Origin: Solobacterium sp.
GTDB taxonomy: Bacteria > Bacillota_I > Bacilli_A > Erysipelotrichales > Erysipelotrichaceae
Direction of reading: 5' to 3'
DNA length: 38,113 nucleotides
Assembly (NCBI GenBank): GCA_024696355.1
Contig: JAILGV010000186.1
Location: forward strand, 1 to 38,113
Of this stretch, positions 7,366-14,072 are shown piece by piece (the first letter of the stretch is position 1; each line of letters starts with the position of its first letter). The notes under the pieces were generated by a model that saw only the letters and a program-made list of their open reading frames with translations, was not told where the DNA came from and searched no databases. Made by a program: the position numbers and the translations under genes.

Positions 7366-8841
7366 ATGGGTAAAAGTTCTGTTTCAAAACTGTTTGCAAA
7401 GATGATTGCTGCTGCGGCAGCGGTTGTTTTGGCATTCGGCATGACAAAGCCTGTTCAGGCTGAACTTCTTACATGGCACTATAACGAAAGAACGCGTGCA
7501 CCGGGTCTGGGAAGGAATATTCCGACGGCAATCAATGTATATACAGACGGCGCATATGATATTGACGTAACGCATGAGAGAGGATTCATCAGCGGTGTAC
7601 AGTATGATATCATCCGTGTCATTCCCAACGAGCATGCATTCGTACAGGTTGACTACAGCCCGTATCCCGTAGGTATGGGAGAACTGGCGGACTGGGAAAC
7701 AATCTCAAGAGGTTATTCATATGCCGGAGGCATCAACGGCGGTTATTTTTCAAATACTGAATATGAATACGGAAGACCGGTCGGTGCGGTGCGCAGGCAC
7801 AACGCCTGGACATACTGGAACGGGATAGAAAACACGCCTTCCTACGGTACGGGATATGCCACGGCATACATTGACGGAGAGGACATGTGGATCCGCTATC
7901 ACGGATGGATGTGGAATGACTGGTACGGCGATGACAGCTGGCACTGGTGGACCGGATATCTGATTAATGCAGAATACGGGATTTCCGGGTCATTCACATA
8001 CTTCGTTGACGGCGTTCAGCAGGATATCACCGGCGGGGCAAGCGGTTACCATTATCAGAACAGGGCAATTACGATACTGGCCCAGAAGGCCAATAACGAA
8101 TATATGCTGATAACTATATTCGGCGGGCTTTCCGATGAGACGCTGATCAATTTCCTGTATGAACTCGGTGCCTATGATGCAATCCGCATGGACGGAGGCG
8201 GAAGCACGCAGATGATTTATGAAACAGACGTGATCAGGGAAGTCCTTCCGGAACTCGCATGGACAAGGCTGTCTCAGATCGATCCGGGAAACTTTTCTGA
8301 GGAAATCGGATATGTTTCCGTAAAGAAGGATGATGCTGTTTTCCATCTCAGCCCGAGCATCAACAGCATAAAGGCGTCAGACGCAGTCAAAGGAGAAACA
8401 TATCCAGTCTATTCGTCCGAAGAAAATGAGGACGGTCTGTGGTACTGTGTCGCGGAAAATACATGGATTCTGTCTGAAGCGGGTGTAAGTTATTCCGACA
8501 GACTGTCACTTGAACAGGCAGCCAGACGTGAGCGCTGGGCGGGCATTGAAGCAGAAAGAGCGGCGCTGGCCAGAGCTGAAAGAGATGCTATGAATGAGCC
8601 GGAGATTATTGATACCGGAGAAGAAGTGATCATGGGTATTGAAATCAATACCGAAGGTCTGTACATCTACTCTGATAAAAGTGTGAATTCCGATGTTCTC
8701 GGCCAGGCCATTGAAAACAAAACATACAATGTGTATGAAGTGAAAAGTATTGATCAGTATATCTGGTACAGGATCGGCAGTTACATGTGGATCGCCGACG
8801 CAGACGGTCAGGTATCTGTAAAACTGTATGAAGAAGAGTAA
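7366..8841 (+). CDS. Secreted phosphodiester glycosidase (NAGPA domain) with SH3-like C-terminus
   Basis: A 491-residue exported protein. A signal peptide covers residues 1-32 (basic start, alanine-rich core, VQA before the likely cut). The catalytic region carries GGINGGYFS near residue 122 and IRMDGGGSTQMIYE with D276-G-G-G-S, signatures of the family that removes alpha-linked N-acetylglucosamine or similar sugars from phosphodiesters. Two SH3-like repeats follow, near residues 325-372 and 425-490, each ending in a Trp-rich WYC/WYR...W-I strand. These may bind the cell wall. A charged helical linker near residues 385-415 separates them. The target in this organism (teichoic acid or exopolysaccharide) is unknown. 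Confidence 0.88.
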   Translation: MGKSSVSKLFAKMIAAAAAVVLAFGMTKPVQAELLTWHYNERTRAPGLGRNIPTAINVYTDGAYDIDVTHERGFISGVQYDIIRVIPNEHAFVQVDYSPYPVGMGELADWETISRGYSYAGGINGGYFSNTEYEYGRPVGAVRRHNAWTYWNGIENTPSYGTGYATAYIDGEDMWIRYHGWMWNDWYGDDSWHWWTGYLINAEYGISGSFTYFVDGVQQDITGGASGYHYQNRAITILAQKANNEYMLITIFGGLSDETLINFLYELGAYDAIRMDGGGSTQMIYETDVIREVLPELAWTRLSQIDPGNFSEEIGYVSVKKDDAVFHLSPSINSIKASDAVKGETYPVYSSEENEDGLWYCVAENTWILSEAGVSYSDRLSLEQAARRERWAGIEAERAALARAERDAMNEPEIIDTGEEVIMGIEINTEGLYIYSDKSVNSDVLGQAIENKTYNVYEVKSIDQYIWYRIGSYMWIADADGQVSVKLYEEE

Positions 8842-8876
8842 AGCAGGGAAAATCAATGATAAACCCTGCTTTTATA
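8841..8876 (+). terminator. Rho-independent terminator after the glycosidase
   Basis: AAGCAGGG pairs with CCCTGCTT across a 15-nt loop and is followed by TTTATAA. Confidence 0.7.
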
Positions 8877-8949
8877 ATGACAGAGCGTGCAATTCTTTTT
8901 AAAATAAATCTTAAGCAGTAAAATACAGAAAAAACGGGGGATGCACACT

Positions 8950-10791
8950 ATGTCAATGGGTGGACCGGGAATGGGCCGCGGCGGACGCGGTTTTATGAGC
9001 GAAGAAGAAAAAGCAAATGCTCCGAAAATAACATGGCCGCTTGTAAAGCGGGTTCTTTCCTACCTTAAGCCGTACTGGAAACAGATGATTCTTGTGCTTG
9101 CGGCGATTGTCCTGTCATCTGTCTTTAACCTGATGCCCAGTGTTCTGACCGGCCGCATCATAGACGAAGGACTGATCGGCAGAAACATGAATGCTCTTGT
9201 CAGACTGATACTTCTTTCACTGGGTGTTACGCTCGGAGCGAATCTGATCGGTGTGCTGGAGTCATATCTCAATACCTGGATTGCCCAGCATATTACCTTT
9301 GATATGCGCAATCAGATGTACAGGCATCTGCAGAAGATGTCTCAGCGCTTTTTCACCACCAGCAACCAGGGAGATATCATCACCAGAATGACCTCTGATA
9401 TTGACGGCGTCAGACAGGTGATCACCAATACATTTACGTCAATTCTTTCGAATGTCATCACGCTGATTGTGGCACTGGTTGCCATGTATCAGAAAAACTG
9501 GATTCTTGCGACCATCGGCATCATAATCGTTCCTCTGTTTACCCTTCCGACCAGGGCGGCCGGAAAAACAAGATGGCAGCTGACCAGGGAAGCACAGGAA
9601 TGCAATGATGAGATCAACGGAATTCTGAATGAAACAATGTCTGTTTCGGGACAGACGCTGGTCAAGCTGTTCTGCATGGAGGACAGGGAATACAAAAAAT
9701 ATGAGGATGTCAACACCAAAATGATCAAACTCTATATCCGCGAATCCATGGCGGGACGCTGGTTCAGGGTTGTGATTACGACGGTTGCCTCCATCGGTCC
9801 GATGCTGCTGTATCTGGTGGGCGGAATACTCATCATGAAATACGATTCATCTCTGTCGGTCGGTGATATTACGGTACTTGTGGCGCTGCTCGGAAGAATG
9901 TACGGTCCGGTCAACAGTCTGCTGAACATCCAGGTGGACTGGCTCCGTGCCATGGCAATGTTTACAAGAATATTTGAGTATTTTGATATGCCGGTGGAGA
10001 TTGAGGATCAGAAGAATCCTGTCAGACTGTATTCACCGAAGGGAAATATTACGTTTGATCACGTGTTTTTCCAGTATGAGCCGGACAGAATGATACTTAA
10101 GGATATCAGCTTTACACTGCGAAGCGGCAATTCCGTGGCAATTGTAGGACCGAGCGGTTCCGGCAAGAGCACAATGATCAATCTGATTCCGCGCCTTTAT
10201 GATGTCACGGGCGGATGCGTGAAATTCGACGGTGTGGACGTCAGAAAGCTGGGCCTTAAGCAGCTCAGGGAGAACGTCGGCATTGTTACGCAGGAAACAT
10301 ATCTTTTCAACGGGACAATCAGGGAAAATCTCCTTTATGCAAAGCCTGACGCAAAAGAGGAGGAACTCATTGAAGCATGCAAAAAGGCAAATATTCATGA
10401 CTTTATTCTCAGACAGCCGCAGGGCTATGACACTGTTGTCGGAAACCGGGGTCTGAAGCTTTCGGGAGGAGAGAAGCAGAGACTTTCCATAGCCAGAATT
10501 CTGCTCAAAGATCCCAGTGTCATGATCTTCGACGAGGCGACTGCATCTCTTGACTCTATTTCGGAGAATGCCATCCAGGAAGCGATTGATCCGCTGATTG
10601 AAAGCAGAACCAGCATTCTGATTGCCCACCGTCTTTCCACGATTCTTGCGGCGGACGAGATTCTTGTTCTTAAGGACGGGGAGATTGTCGAAAGAGGAAC
10701 GCATGAAAACCTGGTCAGACTCGGCGGAGTATATACGGAACTTTATAATACCCAGTTCAAAAAAGCGCTTGAAGCAGAAGTGAAGGATTAG
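8950..10791 (+). CDS. ABC-type multidrug/lipid exporter, fused membrane and ATPase domains
   Basis: A 613-residue half-transporter expected to work as a dimer. Six membrane helices occupy about residues 35-330, and the ATPase domain follows with Walker A GPSGSGKST (from G400), signature LSGGEKQR (from L504) and Walker B IFDEATAS (D528, E529). The N-terminal tail is rich in Gly, Met and Arg (MSMGGPGMGRGGRGF). The ATG at 8950 is chosen because the GGGGG site is 9 nt upstream; at the ATG at 8941 it would touch the start codon. No second half-transporter is adjacent, so a homodimer is likely. The substrate cannot be read from sequence. Confidence 0.93.
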   Translation: MSMGGPGMGRGGRGFMSEEEKANAPKITWPLVKRVLSYLKPYWKQMILVLAAIVLSSVFNLMPSVLTGRIIDEGLIGRNMNALVRLILLSLGVTLGANLIGVLESYLNTWIAQHITFDMRNQMYRHLQKMSQRFFTTSNQGDIITRMTSDIDGVRQVITNTFTSILSNVITLIVALVAMYQKNWILATIGIIIVPLFTLPTRAAGKTRWQLTREAQECNDEINGILNETMSVSGQTLVKLFCMEDREYKKYEDVNTKMIKLYIRESMAGRWFRVVITTVASIGPMLLYLVGGILIMKYDSSLSVGDITVLVALLGRMYGPVNSLLNIQVDWLRAMAMFTRIFEYFDMPVEIEDQKNPVRLYSPKGNITFDHVFFQYEPDRMILKDISFTLRSGNSVAIVGPSGSGKSTMINLIPRLYDVTGGCVKFDGVDVRKLGLKQLRENVGIVTQETYLFNGTIRENLLYAKPDAKEEELIEACKKANIHDFILRQPQGYDTVVGNRGLKLSGGEKQRLSIARILLKDPSVMIFDEATASLDSISENAIQEAIDPLIESRTSILIAHRLSTILAADEILVLKDGEIVERGTHENLVRLGGVYTELYNTQFKKALEAEVKD

Positions 10792-10827
10792 GAAACCGTA
10801 CAGCAGGTTTCGCAGTAAAATATACGC

Positions 10828-11454
10828 ATGACACTTCTGGATAAAGACATCAGGGAACCGCTGTTCGACTGGCTGGAGGAAAAATACGGGAGAATCAGGA
10901 TACTGGAGGAAAAGGAAACCGGAAGATCCAGGGCGGATGCTGTCATGGTCACCGAAAACAGCCTGTACGGAATTGAAATCAAGAGTGATGCGGATTCATA
11001 TGCAAGACTGAAGCGGCAGGTCCGTGATTACAGCCGGTTCTATGACTACTGCTATATTGCCGTGGGAAGCACACATGCAATGCATGTTGCGGAACATGTG
11101 CCGTACTGGTGGGGAATTATATCAGTGGAGCTGTATCAGAACAAAATCGATTTCTATCTGGTAAGACCTCCGGAACGGAATGAGGAATGCAGCATCGAAA
11201 ATAAGCTGTCTCTTCTGTGGAGACCGGAGCTTGCCGTGATTCAGGAACGGTTCGGCATGCACGCATATAAGGAGAAATCAAAAGCATTTGTGCAGGAAAA
11301 AATCCTGCAGACTCTGGACCGCGGCGAGCTGGACAGTGAGATTTCACGGACACTGTTTGAAAGGGACTATACGCAGATCAGCCGGCAGATCAATGAATAC
11401 CGCCGCACAAAGGGGAAAAGGGCGCGGAGAAAACCGCCGAAAAGGAGAAAATAA
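10828..11454 (+). CDS. PD-(D/E)XK nuclease-like protein (sce7726-type)
   Basis: A 208-residue protein whose N-terminal half carries RSRADAVMV with D37, then LYGIEIKSD with E50-I-K52. This D...E-x-K pattern belongs to PD-(D/E)XK nuclease folds and resembles sce7726/MmcB-type proteins. The following RLKRQVRDYSRFYDYCYIAVG also fits. The C-terminus is a strongly basic tail (KGKRARRKPPKRRK) that could bind nucleic acid. No ribosome site is visible near the ATG. TAAAAT at 10816-10821 places the transcription start close to the ATG, so the mRNA may be leaderless. It overlaps the next gene by 1 nt (TAATG). The activity is an inference. Confidence 0.78.
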   Translation: MTLLDKDIREPLFDWLEEKYGRIRILEEKETGRSRADAVMVTENSLYGIEIKSDADSYARLKRQVRDYSRFYDYCYIAVGSTHAMHVAEHVPYWWGIISVELYQNKIDFYLVRPPERNEECSIENKLSLLWRPELAVIQERFGMHAYKEKSKAFVQEKILQTLDRGELDSEISRTLFERDYTQISRQINEYRRTKGKRARRKPPKRRK

Positions 11455-11708
11455 TGGAGCTGATTCACGAAGAAAACCGTATTTATGCCGAAGATCAGGC
11501 CGGCAGAATTATTGCGGAAATAGACTTCCCGTCAGAGGACGGGGTCTATTATATAACGCATACCTTTGTGGATGAGTCTCTGCGGGGTCAGGGCATTGCT
11601 TCGCTTCTGGTGCAGGAGGCTGTATCGGATATAGAAAAGCACGGCGGAAAAGTGCAGGCAGTATGCTCATACGCAAAGCGCTGGCTTGAGAAAAGACAGC
11701 AGGGGTAA
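11454..11708 (+). CDS. Small GNAT-like acetyltransferase (YjdJ/Gtn-type)
   Basis: An 84-residue protein with the compact GNAT fold of the YjdJ group: EIDFPSEDGVYYITHTFVDESLRGQGIASLLVQEAV contains the acetyl-CoA loop RGQGIASLL. The length is typical of this single-domain family. Substrates are mostly unknown. Translational coupling to the nuclease-like gene through TAATG suggests joint expression, and a strong terminator follows. Confidence 0.85.
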   Translation: MELIHEENRIYAEDQAGRIIAEIDFPSEDGVYYITHTFVDESLRGQGIASLLVQEAVSDIEKHGGKVQAVCSYAKRWLEKRQQG

Positions 11709-11715
11709 ATAAATG

Positions 11716-11753
11716 AAAAAACAGAAAATGTGAACAGCACTTTCTGTTTTTTT
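11716..11753. terminator. Bidirectional terminator between converging genes
   Basis: AAAAACAGAAA and TTTCTGTTTTT pair around a 13-nt loop, with A and T runs on both sides, so it can serve the plus-strand GNAT gene and the minus-strand gene at 11773-12159. Confidence 0.75.
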
Positions 11754-11772
11754 GAGCATTTCTCCTTCAGTA

Positions 11773-12159
11773 TCAGTGCATGATATTCAGACTGCCGGGT
11801 GCCTGCGTGAGGTAGCTGTAAAACTCTTCAGTGGCTCTGCCGAGCTTCCGGTAATAAGTAGTACGGCTTTCATACTGCAGATACCACGTATCATCTGCCG
11901 GAGGATTGAGATAAACATTGTCGATGTACTTTCTCAGTTCCGGCTCAAGCATACTGCGGTAGAGTTCAACTGTATGGATAATCTGTGCATCATGCATGAA
12001 CGTATCATCCAGAACAGTGAGACTGTTTGTCTTCTGTCTGAACTCCTGTCTGGCTTTCGCCTCGGAGTATAATCTGACAACAGCTCTGATAGCGCGTTTC
12101 ATTTGTCTGACGGATGGCTGAGAGCCCGTCAGAGCGGCATTTTTGATTCTTTTTGTCAT
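11773..12159 (-). CDS. Small putative DNA-binding protein (ArpU / MG284-MPN403-like)
   Basis: A 128-residue basic protein. Residues 70-115 (LRKYIDNVYL then WYLQYESRTTYYRKLGRATEEFYSYL) resemble the C-terminal helix-turn-helix of ArpU- or MG284/MPN403-type sigma-like proteins, in which a WY..YS.STYYR helix is conserved. This match is from memory of the pattern and is tentative. An AAGGAGGT ribosome site lies 11 nt upstream of the ATG. An out-of-frame ATG nearer to that site would give only three codons. ArpU-like genes are often phage-linked, but no other phage genes are visible. Confidence 0.7.
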   Translation of the reverse strand: MTKRIKNAALTGSQPSVRQMKRAIRAVVRLYSEAKARQEFRQKTNSLTVLDDTFMHDAQIIHTVELYRSMLEPELRKYIDNVYLNPPADDTWYLQYESRTTYYRKLGRATEEFYSYLTQAPGSLNIMH

Positions 12160-12187
12160 TTTTTCATTTAACCTCCTTCATAGGTAT

Positions 12188-12282
12188 AATTCACAAACGC
12201 GCCTGTATGATTAGATTTTGAACCGTTTTTTTCCTGCATGCAACTGTTTATTCTGTAACAGAAACAGTCGGAATTCACAAAC
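12188..12282. repeat. Pair of 11-bp direct repeats
   Basis: AATTCACAAAC occurs at 12188-12198 and again at 12272-12282, 84 bp apart, on either side of the ACTGT/ACAGT dyad. The first copy is just upstream of the minus-strand gene. Confidence 0.4.
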
Positions 12283-12422
12283 ATTTGAAAAAACGGCTTG
12301 TTTAAGGCATTTTTTGCGATTTTAAAATTCCGAAAAAATTTTTTTGCGTCACGGAAAATAGTTCATCAGTCACAGCAAATATTCGCAGAAAATGAATTCC
12401 GGCGGATAAAAAGAGCATGGAT

Positions 12423-12451
12423 TTGCATTTTTTGTATGAAATGTATAGAAT
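12423..12451 (+). promoter_or_regulatory. Possible promoter of the 70-residue gene
   Basis: TTGCAT (12423-12428) and TAGAAT (12446-12451) are separated by 17 bp and lie 40 nt before the ATG at 12492. Confidence 0.4.
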
Positions 12452-12491
12452 ACCTCATGGCAGTCATGAACTGCCTTCAGAGGTGATTAGG

Positions 12492-12704
12492 ATGACAAAA
12501 AATCCCGGATACCGAATCGGTGATCAGATAGTATTCAAAGCTGACCGCCGGCTGAAAGGCCGCATATTTGCGGTATCGGCGAATGAATGCAACGGAATCA
12601 CAGAATTCTTTTATGACATATTTGTAAACAGGCATCCCGACTATCCGGCGGGAGTGATTTACAAACATGTCAGGGAACGTCATGTTCTCAATCTTTCTGT
12701 CTGA
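12492..12704 (+). CDS. Small hypothetical protein, 70 residues
   Basis: I do not recognise this protein. It starts MTKNPGYRIGDQIVFKADRRLKGRIFAV and continues with an alternating beta-strand pattern, which would suit a small barrel (SH3- or KOW-like) of the kind found in hypothetical Firmicutes proteins. The ATG at 12492 has AGAGGTG a few bases upstream. It has its own candidate promoter and a strong terminator, so it is probably a single-gene transcript. Confidence 0.6.
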   Translation: MTKNPGYRIGDQIVFKADRRLKGRIFAVSANECNGITEFFYDIFVNRHPDYPAGVIYKHVRERHVLNLSV

Positions 12705-12714
12705 TCCGGTTCTG

Positions 12715-12741
12715 ATGACACGTAAGGCGTGTCATTTTTTC
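12715..12741 (+). terminator. Rho-independent terminator after the 70-residue gene
   Basis: ATGACACG and CGTGTCAT form an 8-bp stem with a TAAGG loop, followed by TTTTTTC. Confidence 0.88.
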
Positions 12742-12749
12742 TTTGGGAA

Positions 12750-12758
12750 TGCTATGCT
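12750..12758 (+). promoter_or_regulatory. Extended -10 for the glycosyltransferase operon
   Basis: TG-C-TATGCT lies 18 nt before the ATG at 12777, and an AGGGAG ribosome site follows. No clear -35 is seen. Confidence 0.35.
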
Positions 12759-12776
12759 TTACAGGGAGTGTAAGAT

Positions 12777-14072
12777 ATGACAAAAGTAACGATAATTGTT
12801 CCGGTATATAACGCCGAGGCGGCAGTGGGAAAATGCATCGAGAGTATACTCGGGCAGGAATTTGAGGATTTTGAACTGCTTCTGATGGATGACGGAAGCA
12901 GGGACGGGTCTCCGGCAATACTTGACTTCTACGCTCAGAAGGACAGCCGGGTGAAGGTGGTGCACAAATCCAACAGCGGGGTGTCAGACACCAGAAACAT
13001 GGGACTGGATATGGCACAGGGTGAATACATTCAGTTTCTGGATGCGGATGACTGGATGACGCCGGATTCCACCAAGATGCTTGTCAGGACCGCGGATGAC
13101 AACAATGCCGATCTGGTTGTCGCAGACTTTTACCGTGTTGTAGGGAAAAATGTTTCCAGAAAAGGAAGCATTCTGACGGACCGGCCGCTGAACAGGCAGG
13201 AATATGCAGAGTGGCTGAAGGAAAGTCCGGCAGATTATTATTACGGCGTTATCTGGAACAAGCTGTTCCGGCGCAGCATCATCGAGGAACATCATCTGCG
13301 TTTTGACAGGAAGATGACCTTCTGCGAAGATTTCATCTTTAATCTCGAATACGTTCTGCACTGCAGCGTCATTATGCCTCTGCAGGTGCCGGTCTACTAC
13401 TATGTCAAGACCGACGGTTCGCTTGTTTCCCAGAACATGAATATCCAGAAAATCGTCAAGATGAAAACGAGCGTCTATCAGTACTACGACAGATTCTTCA
13501 GGGATATTCTCGATGAGGATGATTACTACAGACAGAGACTGGATATTGCCGGCTATCTGGTCAGTGTCGCCGGTGACGAAATGGCTCTGCCGATGGCTCC
13601 GGGAACCAAAAAACTCGGGGAGGAAGGAATTGAAGCATATTTCAGGCCGATTGTCAGTACGGACTGGATTACGGTTTCGTATTATATGAACAAAGTATAT
13701 ACAAGGTATCTGAATACGATTGCCCTCAAGAATTCCCTTGATGTCAGGGATATCAAGGTATTTGATGCGGTCATCAAGAGTGCCGGTGCCGATCAGAAAC
13801 AGATCAGCGACTATACGGGAATTTCCGTTCCGATGGTTATTGTTTCTCTGGAACGTCTGTCCGCAAAGAAACTGGTCACACTCAGTGTTGATATGAAAAA
13901 CGGTGTGAGTGCTGAGGCCGCACCGGAGTCAGGGCAGCTGAAAGAGGAAATCGAAGATGCAAAGGCGGATCTCAGGACACTGAGCCTGAAGGGATTCAGC
14001 GAAACAGAAAAGAAACAGTTTGCGGACCTCGCAGTACGCTTCGCCGCAAATCTGAAGGACGCAATGATATGA
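12777..14072 (+). CDS. Family 2 glycosyltransferase with C-terminal MarR-like winged helix
   Basis: A 431-residue protein. Residues 1-110 form a GT-A fold: VTIIVPVYNAEAAVGKCIESIL, MDDGSRDGS near 39 and FLDADDW near 86 (the DXD-type metal and nucleotide-sugar site). The middle part to about 315 is typical of EpsH/EpsJ-type enzymes. Residues about 320-380 (DIKVFDAVIKS, QKQISDYTGISVPMVIVSL, LSAKKLVTLS) read as a winged helix-turn-helix of MarR type. The last 35 residues (LKGFSETEKKQFADLAVRFAANL) resemble the MarR dimerisation helix. Such a fusion is unusual. It probably makes or modifies a surface polysaccharide. It overlaps the GH3 gene by 4 nt. Confidence 0.88.
   Translation: MTKVTIIVPVYNAEAAVGKCIESILGQEFEDFELLLMDDGSRDGSPAILDFYAQKDSRVKVVHKSNSGVSDTRNMGLDMAQGEYIQFLDADDWMTPDSTKMLVRTADDNNADLVVADFYRVVGKNVSRKGSILTDRPLNRQEYAEWLKESPADYYYGVIWNKLFRRSIIEEHHLRFDRKMTFCEDFIFNLEYVLHCSVIMPLQVPVYYYVKTDGSLVSQNMNIQKIVKMKTSVYQYYDRFFRDILDEDDYYRQRLDIAGYLVSVAGDEMALPMAPGTKKLGEEGIEAYFRPIVSTDWITVSYYMNKVYTRYLNTIALKNSLDVRDIKVFDAVIKSAGADQKQISDYTGISVPMVIVSLERLSAKKLVTLSVDMKNGVSAEAAPESGQLKEEIEDAKADLRTLSLKGFSETEKKQFADLAVRFAANLKDAMI

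Larger units (their letters stand above)
12160..12491. other. AT-rich intergenic stretch with repeats and a hairpin
   Basis: About 330 nt between a divergent gene pair, without a convincing gene. It holds the ribosome site of the minus-strand gene, two copies of AATTCACAAAC (12188-12198 and 12272-12282), and a dyad at 12243-12268 (ACTGT, bulge, TTCTG, TAA loop, CAGAA, ACAGT). These could be operator sites for the small DNA-binding protein next door. A 62-codon open frame at 12298-12486 has no ribosome site and low-complexity composition, and I do not call it. Confidence 0.4.

Noticed and set aside
12298-12486. 62-codon plus-strand open frame
   Set aside because: No ribosome site, low-complexity Phe/Lys-rich product, and it overlaps a candidate promoter.
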